NCBI RefSeq assembly: GCF_001424985.1
Contig: NZ_LMDA01000028.1
Span: 14,568-78,567 of the forward strand
Length of the DNA: 64,000 nt
Origin: Rhizobium sp. Root1212
GTDB taxonomy: Bacteria > Pseudomonadota > Alphaproteobacteria > Rhizobiales > Rhizobiaceae
Direction of reading: 5' to 3'
Below, piece by piece: positions 57,431-64,000 of this stretch; the stretch's first letter is position 1, and the number at the start of each line of letters is the position of its first letter. Under the pieces are notes generated by a model. It saw only the letters and a list, made by a program, of their open reading frames with translations, ran no database searches and was not told where the DNA came from. Both the position numbers and the translations under genes were made by a program.

Positions 57431-58237
57431 ATGGAGCCGCTCTGGCAGGACGATACGGCGCAGCGGGGGCTTCACGAAGAAGCCCTCGTCGTCGATATCG
57501 CGGGCTTCGAAGGCCCGCTCGACCTGTTGCTGCATCTGGCCCGCAACCAGCGCGTCGATCTCTCCCGCATTTCGGTGCTGGCGCTTGCCGAGCAATATAT
57601 CGCCTTCATTGAGAATGCCCGCAGTATCCGCATCGAGCTTGCCGCCGATTATCTCGTGATGGCGGCGTGGCTGGCTTTCTTGAAATCCCGGCTGCTCATT
57701 CCCCAGCCTTTGAAGGACGAGGGACCATCGGGCGAGGAGATGGCGGCAGCGCTGGCGTTCCGCCTGAAGCGGCTCGAAGCCATGCGCGATGCCGCGACAC
57801 GGCTCGTCAACCGCAACCGGCTTGGCCGCGATGTTTTCGTGCGCGGTGCGCCGGAGCATATTCCGGTCGAAAGGCGCTCGGCCTTCGATGCCTCGCTATA
57901 CGATCTGCTCAGCGCCTATGCGGCGCTGCGCCAGCGCCATGCAGTGACGCAGGTGACGATCGAGAAACGGCAGGTCTGGTCGCTTGCCGATGCCCGCGAA
58001 ATCCTCGCCCGCCTGCTGGGCGAACTGACCGACGACTGGACAGCGCTCGATCACTTCCTGCTGCGCTACATGACCGATCCGAAGGATCGCGCCACCGCGA
58101 TCGCCAGTTCCTTTGCCGCCTCGCTGGAAATGGTGCGCGAGGGACAGCTGGAGGTGCGCCAGGACGGCGCTTTCTCGCCGATCTATCTGCGCAAGGGCGT
58201 GAAGCCGCCTCGCGGGCCTGAAGGAGGCCGGACGTGA
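57431..58237 (+). CDS. scpA: Segregation and condensation protein A
   Basis: The product is the 268-residue kleisin of the SMC-ScpAB condensin. The N-terminal SMC-binding helix FEGPLDLLLHLARNQRVDLS and the LAADYLVMAAWLAFLKSRLL segment are characteristic, and the C-terminal winged-helix region lies around DWTALDHFLLRYMTDPKDRA. ATG 57431 has GGGGAGGG at good spacing; a TTG at 57368 with GGGAG upstream would add 21 residues. The gene ends in a GTGA overlap with scpB. Confidence 0.93.
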   Translation: MEPLWQDDTAQRGLHEEALVVDIAGFEGPLDLLLHLARNQRVDLSRISVLALAEQYIAFIENARSIRIELAADYLVMAAWLAFLKSRLLIPQPLKDEGPSGEEMAAALAFRLKRLEAMRDAATRLVNRNRLGRDVFVRGAPEHIPVERRSAFDASLYDLLSAYAALRQRHAVTQVTIEKRQVWSLADAREILARLLGELTDDWTALDHFLLRYMTDPKDRATAIASSFAASLEMVREGQLEVRQDGAFSPIYLRKGVKPPRGPEGGRT

Positions 58238-58962
58238 GCGGATCGCAGGGCGCCTTGCCGGGCATGATCGAGGAGGAGGATGGCGAAGAGGCCGCCTTGC
58301 TCGATCAACGCCGTGCGACCGAAGCGGAAAGGATCGCCGAGGCGCTGGTTTTCGCCTCGGCCCAGCCGGTGACGGAAAGCTATATCGCCAGCCGCCTGCC
58401 GAAGGGCGCGGATGTCGCGAAAATCATGCAGCGGCTGAAGGCGTTCTATGCCCCGCGCGGCGTCAATCTGCTGCAGATCGCCGATAGCTGGGCCTTCCGC
58501 ACGGCGGCCGATCTCTCCTTCGTCGTCCAGACGGATGAAAACGAGGTCCGCAAGCTTTCCCGCGCCGCGCTCGAAGTCCTTGCCATCATCGCCTATCACC
58601 AGCCGGTGACCCGCGCGGAAATCGAGGATATCCGTGGCGTGCAGACGTCGAAGGGCACGCTCGACGTGCTGATGGAGGCGGGCTGGGTGCGGTTTCGCGG
58701 CCGCCGTCGCACGCCGGGGCGTCCGGTCACGTTCGGCACCACCCGCGATTTCCTCGATCACTTCGGTCTTGAAGAGCTGCGCGACCTGCCGGGACTGGAG
58801 GAACTGAAAGGGGCTGGCCTGCTTTCCGGCCGCATCCCTGCCAATTTCCAGATCCCCATGCCGCGTGGCGACGATGATCTCGCCGAGGACGAAGACCCCA
58901 TCACCCAGCTCGATCTCGAGGAGCTTGGGCTCTTGACACCACGGGGTGAAGAGTCCGAATAG
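58234..58962 (+). CDS. scpB: Segregation and condensation protein B
   Basis: The product is the 242-residue ScpB, two winged helices that bind the ScpA linker in the SMC complex. Family segments are RIAEALVFASAQPVTESYIA, VLAIIAYHQPVTRAEIEDIR and GVQTSKGTLDVLMEAGWVRF. It starts with GTG inside the scpA stop (GTGA), so the subunits are coupled. An acidic C-terminal tail of about 30 residues follows the folded part. Confidence 0.94.
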   Translation: MSGSQGALPGMIEEEDGEEAALLDQRRATEAERIAEALVFASAQPVTESYIASRLPKGADVAKIMQRLKAFYAPRGVNLLQIADSWAFRTAADLSFVVQTDENEVRKLSRAALEVLAIIAYHQPVTRAEIEDIRGVQTSKGTLDVLMEAGWVRFRGRRRTPGRPVTFGTTRDFLDHFGLEELRDLPGLEELKGAGLLSGRIPANFQIPMPRGDDDLAEDEDPITQLDLEELGLLTPRGEESE

Positions 58963-59056
58963 AAAACCTGAGTTCCAGCGTCGGCTTCACTTACCTTCGC
59001 GCAAATTCAAGAAGTTGCCGATCCCTGCCGGATGCGGCTCGTGGAGACGTTCGACC

Positions 59057-60181
59057 TTGGCTTCTGCCGTGCCATCTTCCTCTGGTGCCGATGCGCCGGC
59101 CTCGCGCCGCCGCACGGCCGGCGTGACTTTTGCCGCCAAGCTGGTTTTCGAGGATATTCACCATTGCTACCATGCCAAGGAGACGATCCGCGGCATCTCT
59201 CTAACGGCTGAGGCCGGCGAGGTTCTGTGCCTGCTCGGCCCCTCCGGCTCCGGTAAGACGACGCTTTTGCGCATCGCTGCCGGCATCGAGGCGCAGGCTT
59301 CGGGACGCCTGCTGTTGAACGACCGCGAGATTTCCGGCCCCAACGTCTTCCTGCCACCGGAAAAGCGCGGTGTCGGCCTGATGTTTCAGGATTTCGCGCT
59401 GTTTCCGCATCTGACCATCCGTGAAAACGTCCGCTTCGGGCTGACCTCGCTGCCGAAGGCCGAAGGGCTAGCCGAGGCCGATATCGCGCTGGAGCGGGTC
59501 GGCCTGTCGCACTATGCCGATCAATATCCGCATGTGCTCTCCGGCGGCGAACAGCAACGTGTAGCGCTTGCCCGCGCGCTTGCGCCGCGCCCGGCGGTGC
59601 TGCTGATGGACGAACCCTTCTCCGGCCTCGATTCGCGCCTCAAGGACACGATCCGCGCCGATACGCTGGCGATCCTACGGGAAACCCGCGCCACCGCCAT
59701 CGTCGTCACTCATGATGCCGAGGAGGCGATGCGTATGGGCGACCGTATCGCGCTTTTGAAGGATGGGCGGCTGCAACAGGTGGGAACGGCGGAAGACCTC
59801 TACCGCGCGCCAAAAACCCTGTTTGCCGCCGGTTTCTTCTCCGAGATCAATGAATTTTCCGTGAGAGTACGAAACGGGCTGGCTGAAACGCCGCTCGGAA
59901 CCGTTTCTGCCGTAAATTGCGCCGAAGGTGCCGATATCGCGGCGGTGGTGCGGCTTTCGGCCGTTTCCGTCACGGAATCGGGGGGCGCGATCCCCGCGCG
60001 GATCATTTCGCGCCGCTTTCTCGGTGTCGTTGAGCTTCTGACGCTGGCCGTACCGGGCAGCGATATGCCGGTGAGGGCGCGTATCCGCGCCGAAGGCCTG
60101 CGGCAAGGATTGCGCGATGTCAGCCTTTCCGTTAACGAGCGCGACATAATGCTGTTTGAAAAAGACGCCCGAACGTCTTAA
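59057..60181 (+). CDS. Orphan ABC transporter ATP-binding protein (FbpC/PotA-like)
   Basis: The product is about 374 residues. A complete ABC ATPase core is present: Walker [13 protein letters not shown]-loop MFQDF, signature [15 protein letters not shown], Walker [13 protein letters not shown] and H-loop VVTHD. A C-terminal TOBE-like domain follows after about residue 270, as in iron(III), polyamine or sulfate importers. No permease or binding protein lies nearby, so the substrate is unknown. The start is uncertain: TTG 59057 has a distant GTGGAG, GTG 59123 begins [12 protein letters not shown] nearer the core, and GTG 58946 overlaps scpB. It stands between scpB and tatA. Confidence 0.85.
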   Translation: MASAVPSSSGADAPASRRRTAGVTFAAKLVFEDIHHCYHAKETIRGISLTAEAGEVLCLLGPSGSGKTTLLRIAAGIEAQASGRLLLNDREISGPNVFLPPEKRGVGLMFQDFALFPHLTIRENVRFGLTSLPKAEGLAEADIALERVGLSHYADQYPHVLSGGEQQRVALARALAPRPAVLLMDEPFSGLDSRLKDTIRADTLAILRETRATAIVVTHDAEEAMRMGDRIALLKDGRLQQVGTAEDLYRAPKTLFAAGFFSEINEFSVRVRNGLAETPLGTVSAVNCAEGADIAAVVRLSAVSVTESGGAIPARIISRRFLGVVELLTLAVPGSDMPVRARIRAEGLRQGLRDVSLSVNERDIMLFEKDARTS

Positions 60182-60213
60182 ATCGGGGTAACGGGTTTCA
60201 AGGGAGTAAGGAT

Positions 60214-60414
60214 ATGGGTTCCTTTAGCATCTGGCACTGGCTGATCGTTCTGGTCGTCGTGCTTCTGTTGTTCGGTCGCGGCAAGATCCCGGAATTGATG
60301 GGCGATGTTGCCAAGGGCATCAAGAGCTTCAAGAAGGGCATGACCGACGACGAGACGGCCGAAAAGGGCGTGGACGCCAAGACCGTCGAACACAAATCCG
60401 ACGAAGTCCGCTGA
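60214..60414 (+). CDS. tatA: Sec-independent translocase subunit TatA
   Basis: The product is a 66-residue TatA. It has a short N-terminal helix ([16 protein letters not shown]), the [20 protein letters not shown] hinge and amphipathic helix, and a charged tail. TatA oligomers form the pore for folded twin-arginine substrates and are needed in excess over TatBC. GGGAGTAAGGAT precedes the ATG. A hairpin follows between tatA and tatB. Confidence 0.95.
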   Translation: MGSFSIWHWLIVLVVVLLLFGRGKIPELMGDVAKGIKSFKKGMTDDETAEKGVDAKTVEHKSDEVR

Positions 60415-60427
60415 TCACGATAGAGTT

Positions 60428-60462
60428 AGGCCTGCCTGTCGAAGGCAGGCCTTGTCGTTTTT
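60428..60462 (+). terminator. Attenuator-like hairpin between tatA and tatB
   Basis: AGGCCTGCCT (60428-60437) pairs perfectly with AGGCAGGCCT (60443-60452) around a 5-base loop. A T-rich tail (TGTCGTTTTT) follows. It sits 14 bases after the tatA stop. It probably lets part of the transcripts end, or stabilises the tatA message, giving TatA excess (inference). Confidence 0.7.
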
Positions 60463-60494
60463 CGGACCTGCAGTTTCCGCGTGGAGTTTCATAA

Positions 60495-61091
60495 ATGCTT
60501 GATGTCGGCTGGACCGAGCTTGTCGTCATTGCCGTCGTGCTGATCATCGTCGTCGGGCCGAAGGACCTGCCGCCGATGCTGCGCACTTTCGGGCGGATGA
60601 TGACCAAAATGCGCGGCATGGCGAACGATTTCCGCCAGCAGTTCGACGAGGCCTTGAAGGAGGCCGATCTGGACGACGTCCGCCAGACGCTGAGCGACGC
60701 CCAGAAACTCAACCCGGCCAACACCCTGCGCGAGGCCATGAACCCGCTGCGGCAGATGGGCAACGAGATCAAGGCCGACCTGCAGAAGGCGACCACCGTC
60801 GATCCCAAGCCGGAAGCCACCCCGGAAACGGCAGCGGCCGAGCCTGCGCCGGCAGCGCCGCTCATGACCCCGACGCCGGCCGTTGTCCCGCCGGCTCCGG
60901 TCGAGCCGGTTACCGCAGCGCCTCTTACCGAAAAGCCGAAGCGCGTGGCAAAGCCGAAGGTTTCCGAAACCGTCGTCGCGCCGAAGAAGCCGGCTACCAA
61001 GAAGGCTTCGGCCGCAGACGCTGACGTGGCGACAGCCCAGCCCAAGCCCAAAAAGACGACGGCCAAGGCCACGAAGACAGGTGACGCATGA
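60495..61091 (+). CDS. tatB: Sec-independent translocase subunit TatB
   Basis: The product is a 198-residue TatB. The N-terminal helix MLDVGWTELVVIAVVLIIVV is followed by the GPKDLPPMLRTFGR hinge and an amphipathic helix, then a long Ala/Pro/Lys-rich tail from about residue 100 that is probably disordered. TatB with TatC recognises twin-arginine signal peptides. GGAG lies 8 bases before the ATG. Its end overlaps tatC by 4 bases (ATGA). Confidence 0.94.
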   Translation: MLDVGWTELVVIAVVLIIVVGPKDLPPMLRTFGRMMTKMRGMANDFRQQFDEALKEADLDDVRQTLSDAQKLNPANTLREAMNPLRQMGNEIKADLQKATTVDPKPEATPETAAAEPAPAAPLMTPTPAVVPPAPVEPVTAAPLTEKPKRVAKPKVSETVVAPKKPATKKASAADADVATAQPKPKKTTAKATKTGDA

Positions 61092-61906
61092 GCGGCGATA
61101 TCGAAGACAAGCCCCAGCCGCTGATCGAGCATCTGATCGAGCTGCGCTCGCGCCTCATCTGGGCGGTCGGCGCTTTCTTTGTCGCGTTCCTGGTCTGCTT
61201 CTATTTTGCCAAGCAGCTGTTTAACATTCTCGTGCAGCCGTTCCGCTGGGCGGTGGAATGGGCGGGCCTCAACCACCGCAATGTCGAGCTGATCTACACC
61301 GCGCCGCAGGAATTCTTCTTCACCCAGATCAAGGTGGCGATGTTCAGCGCGCTGGTGCTGGCCTTTCCGGTTATCGCCTCGCAGATATACAAGTTCGTGG
61401 CGCCCGGCCTCTACAAGAACGAGCGCGCGGCCTTCCTGCCGTTCCTGATCGCTTCACCGATCCTGTTCCTGATGGGCGCGGCACTCGTCTATTTCTTCTT
61501 CACGCCGATGGTCATGTGGTTCTTCCTGGCGATGGAGCAGGGCGGCGGCGAGGGCAAGGTGTCGATCCAGCTCTTGCCGAAGGTCTCGGAATATCTGAGC
61601 CTGATCATGTCGCTGATCTTCGCCTTCGGTCTCGTCTTCCAGCTGCCGGTCATCACGACGCTTCTGGCGCGGGTCGGGTTCGTCACCGCGGACAGCCTCA
61701 AGGAAAAGCGCAAATACGCGATTGTGATCTCGTTTATCGTCGCGGCCGTGCTGACGCCGCCCGATCCGGTCTCCCAGATCGGCCTTGCTCTACCGGCGAT
61801 CCTTCTTTACGAGATTTCCATCTACACGGCTCGACTCGTCGAGCGCCAGAAGGCGCGCGATAGCCAGGCTGCCGCGGCAACCGAGGCGGAAGACAACCCA
61901 GGCTGA
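61088..61906 (+). CDS. tatC: Sec-independent translocase subunit TatC
   Basis: The product is a 272-residue polytopic TatC, the twin-arginine signal receptor. The N-terminal HLIELRSRLIWAVGAFFVAF, the LYKNERAAFLPFLIASPILF block and the six-helix pattern are diagnostic. The ATG lies in the tatB stop (ATGA). The stop codon lies in a 9-bp hairpin before serS. Confidence 0.96.
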   Translation: MSGDIEDKPQPLIEHLIELRSRLIWAVGAFFVAFLVCFYFAKQLFNILVQPFRWAVEWAGLNHRNVELIYTAPQEFFFTQIKVAMFSALVLAFPVIASQIYKFVAPGLYKNERAAFLPFLIASPILFLMGAALVYFFFTPMVMWFFLAMEQGGGEGKVSIQLLPKVSEYLSLIMSLIFAFGLVFQLPVITTLLARVGFVTADSLKEKRKYAIVISFIVAAVLTPPDPVSQIGLALPAILLYEISIYTARLVERQKARDSQAAAATEAEDNPG

Positions 61907-61923
61907 CGGAGTTTTCCGTCAGC
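61902..61923 (+). promoter_or_regulatory. Hairpin at the tatC stop codon
   Basis: GCTGACGGA (61902-61910) and TCCGTCAGC (61915-61923) form a perfect 9-bp stem with a 4-base GTTT loop. The tatC TGA is inside the stem and no T-run follows. It may be an mRNA processing or stabilising element between tatC and serS rather than a terminator. Confidence 0.55.
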
Positions 61924-61972
61924 GTCGTCTCCGGGGCCGCCATCTTGAACAGGACCGGATTCTGGAACGACC

Positions 61973-63256
61973 ATGCTCGATATCAAATGGATTAGGGACA
62001 ACGCCGAAGCCCTTGACGCGGCACTTGCCAAACGCGGCGCCGAGCCGCTGTCGGCCTTTCTGATCGATCTCGACGAGAAGCGCCGCGCGCTGGTCCAGTC
62101 GCTGCAGGACAAGCAATCGCGCCGCAATGCCGCCTCCAAGGAGATCGGTGCGGCCATGGCCGCCAAGGATGGCGCGCTCGCCGACAGGCTGAAGGCCGAA
62201 GTCGCGGACCTCAAGACGACGATGCCGGCGCTGGAAGAGGATAGCCGCCGCGTCGATGCCGAGCTGATCGACGCCCTGTCGCGTATTCCGAACATTCCGC
62301 TCGACGACGTGCCGGTCGGCAGCGATGAGGGCGGCAATGTCGTCAAGCATATGTCGGGCCAGAAACCCGGCTGGAACCACAAGCCGCTCGAGCATTTCGA
62401 GATCGGCGAAGCCTTGGGATGGCTCGATTTCGAAGGCGCTGCCCGCATCGCCGGTTCGCGCTTCACCATCGTCAAGGGCCAGTTGGCCCGTCTGGAACGT
62501 GCGCTTGGCCAGTTCATGCTCGATCTGCACACCTCGGAGCACGGTTATATGGAAGTCCAGCCGCCGCTTCTGGTGCGCGATGACGCCATGTACGGCACCG
62601 GCCAGCTGCCGAAATTCTCCGAAGACCTGTTCCGCACCACCGACGAGCGCTGGCTGATCCCGACCGCGGAAGTGCCGCTGACCAACATGGTGCGCGAGCA
62701 GATCCTCGATGCCGACGTCCTGCCGCTGCGTCTCACGGCGCTGACGCCCTGCTTCCGCTCGGAAGCCGGTTCGGCTGGGCGCGATACCCGCGGCATGCTG
62801 CGCCAGCACCAGTTCAACAAGGTCGAGTTGGTCTCGATCACCGATGCGGAAACCTCGGTCGATGAGCATGAGCGCATGACTGCCTGCGCCGAAGAGGTGC
62901 TGAAGCGTCTTGGCCTGCATTACCGCGTGATGACGCTCTGCACCGGCGACATGGGTTTTGGCGCGCGCAAGACCTACGATCTGGAGGTTTGGCTGCCGGG
63001 ACAGGATACCTACCGCGAAATCTCGTCCTGCTCGGTCTGCGGCGATTTCCAGGCGCGGCGCATGAATGCGCGCTATCGCGGCAAGGACGAGAAGGGCACC
63101 CGTTTCGTCCATACGCTCAACGGTTCGGGCACGGCTGTCGGCCGCGCGCTGATCGCCGTCATCGAAAATTACCTGAATGAAGACGGTTCGGTAACCATCC
63201 CGGACGTATTGCTACCCTATATGGGCGGTCTGACCCGTATCGAAAAAGCGAGCTGA
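61973..63256 (+). CDS. serS: Seryl-tRNA synthetase
   Basis: The product is a 427-residue class II synthetase. The N-terminal coiled-coil arm ([20 protein letters not shown], then about 90 helical residues) binds the long variable arm of tRNA-Ser. Class II motif 2 is in [20 protein letters not shown], and motif 3 is near [20 protein letters not shown]. The length is standard. surE starts 19 bases downstream, so it is part of the same run. Confidence 0.97.
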   Translation: MLDIKWIRDNAEALDAALAKRGAEPLSAFLIDLDEKRRALVQSLQDKQSRRNAASKEIGAAMAAKDGALADRLKAEVADLKTTMPALEEDSRRVDAELIDALSRIPNIPLDDVPVGSDEGGNVVKHMSGQKPGWNHKPLEHFEIGEALGWLDFEGAARIAGSRFTIVKGQLARLERALGQFMLDLHTSEHGYMEVQPPLLVRDDAMYGTGQLPKFSEDLFRTTDERWLIPTAEVPLTNMVREQILDADVLPLRLTALTPCFRSEAGSAGRDTRGMLRQHQFNKVELVSITDAETSVDEHERMTACAEEVLKRLGLHYRVMTLCTGDMGFGARKTYDLEVWLPGQDTYREISSCSVCGDFQARRMNARYRGKDEKGTRFVHTLNGSGTAVGRALIAVIENYLNEDGSVTIPDVLLPYMGGLTRIEKAS

Positions 63257-63275
63257 GCCAACAGCGGGGAGCGAC

Positions 63276-64000
63276 ATGCGCATTCTCTTGACGAACGACG
63301 ATGGCATTCATGCGGAAGGTCTGGCCGTTCTCGAACGCATTGCGCTGACGCTCTCCGACGATGTCTGGATCGTCGCGCCCGAGACGGACCAGAGCGGCCT
63401 TGCCCATTCGCTGACGTTGTCGGAGCCGCTGCGGCTGCGCCAGCTCGGCGAAAAACGCTTTGCCCTACGCGGCACGCCGACCGATTGCGTGATCATGGCG
63501 ATCCGCAAAATTCTCGATTTCCCGCCGGATATCGTTTTGTCCGGCGTCAATGTCGGTGCCAACATGGCCGACGACGTGACCTATTCCGGCACCATCGCCG
63601 GCGCGATGGAGGGGCGGCTGCAGGGCGCCCGGTCCTTCGCGCTGAGCCAGGCTTATAGCCACGCCTCGGGCCAGGGCGTGCCATGGAGCGTGGTCGAAAC
63701 CCATGCTCCGGCGCTCCTGAAGACGCTGATGACGCTGGACCTGCCGGACGGCACCTTCCTGAACCTGAATTTCCCGAACTGCGCCGCCCATGACGTTGCC
63801 GGAACCACGGTGACGACCCAGGGCAAGCTCGATTTCGGTCTCACCATCGACGAGCGCGCCGATGGCCGCGGCAATCCCTATTTTTGGCTGAAATTCGGTG
63901 AGCGCACCGGTGATTTCCGCTTGGGTACGGATATCCACGCCATCCGCGAAAAGCATATTTCGGTAACGCCGCTGAAGATAGACCTGACCGATTATGCGGT
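63276..64000 (+). CDS. surE: 5'/3'-nucleotidase SurE (3' end beyond the window)
   Basis: 241 codons lie in the window. The N-terminus [20 protein letters not shown] carries the metal-binding Asp pair (Asp8, Asp9). [29 protein letters not shown] and the [20 protein letters not shown] loop (metal-binding Asn) follow. SurE removes phosphate from nucleoside monophosphates in stationary phase. GGGGAG lies 5 bases before the ATG. In many proteobacteria pcm follows surE, but that is outside this sequence. Full length is expected to be about 255 residues, so only the last few are missing. Confidence 0.95.
   Translation, partial: MRILLTNDDGIHAEGLAVLERIALTLSDDVWIVAPETDQSGLAHSLTLSEPLRLRQLGEKRFALRGTPTDCVIMAIRKILDFPPDIVLSGVNVGANMADDVTYSGTIAGAMEGRLQGARSFALSQAYSHASGQGVPWSVVETHAPALLKTLMTLDLPDGTFLNLNFPNCAAHDVAGTTVTTQGKLDFGLTIDERADGRGNPYFWLKFGERTGDFRLGTDIHAIREKHISVTPLKIDLTDYA

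Overview
The window looks like a stretch of chromosomal backbone from an alphaproteobacterium of the family Rhizobiaceae (Rhizobium/Agrobacterium/Ensifer relatives). The support is a GC-rich sequence, an aapJQMP general amino-acid permease operon, an exoR-type Sel1 regulator, a PopZ-family polar organiser, an EipB (DUF1849) envelope protein, a DUF3126 protein and the order rpsB-tsf-pyrH-frr-uppS-cdsA-rseP-bamA-lpxD-fabZ-lpxA-lpxI-lpxB-gltA. The genus cannot be fixed from sequence reading alone. I saw no rRNA, tRNA, CRISPR array, prophage, insertion sequence or integrase.

Layout. 1-6.6 kb: the aap ABC transporter (minus strand, aapP cut by the window edge), metC, a flavin monooxygenase and a zf-CHCC (NDUFS6-like) protein. 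6.8-9.5 kb: an alpha/beta hydrolase, cysE, a DUF3126 protein with a probable TTG start, and a phasin behind two TGC-N3-GCA palindromes. 9.6-14.7 kb: clpS-clpA, azlC-azlD and a PAP2-family membrane protein. 14.7-17.6 kb: a minus-strand operon ridA - glycerophosphodiesterase - GNAT/FemAB-like - HIT. 17.7-32.1 kb: eipB, a palindromic repeat element, then the long translation/envelope run from rpsB to lpxB (ribosome and elongation factor, UMP kinase, ribosome recycling, undecaprenyl and phospholipid precursors, site-2 protease, BAM complex, lipid A).

32.1-41.2 kb: gltA on the minus strand, a comEC gene broken by an apparent one-base frameshift near its 3' end, exbB-exbD without a neighbouring tonB, a Pcm-like methyltransferase, tolC and popZ. 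41.4-47.3 kb: valS, a FadL-type porin and exoR, with long non-coding leaders before the last two. 47.3-50 kb: xthA, a cardiolipin synthase and an A-type Fe-S carrier. 50.2-64 kb: dgt, argS, a 927-residue SPOR protein, nagZ, scpA-scpB, an orphan ABC ATPase, tatA-tatB-tatC, serS and the start of surE. This last run joins nucleotide hygiene, translation, septal and peptidoglycan functions, chromosome condensation and twin-arginine export.

Most genes are ordinary housekeeping genes, and I found no convincing novel multi-gene system. The most useful second-look items are the comEC frameshift, the putative PhaR operators before the phasin, the repeat-rich leader and small ORFs before exoR, the paired CCAANTTGG palindromes at the gltA promoter, and hairpins between cistrons of different expected stoichiometry (aapJ/aapQ, tatA/tatB).
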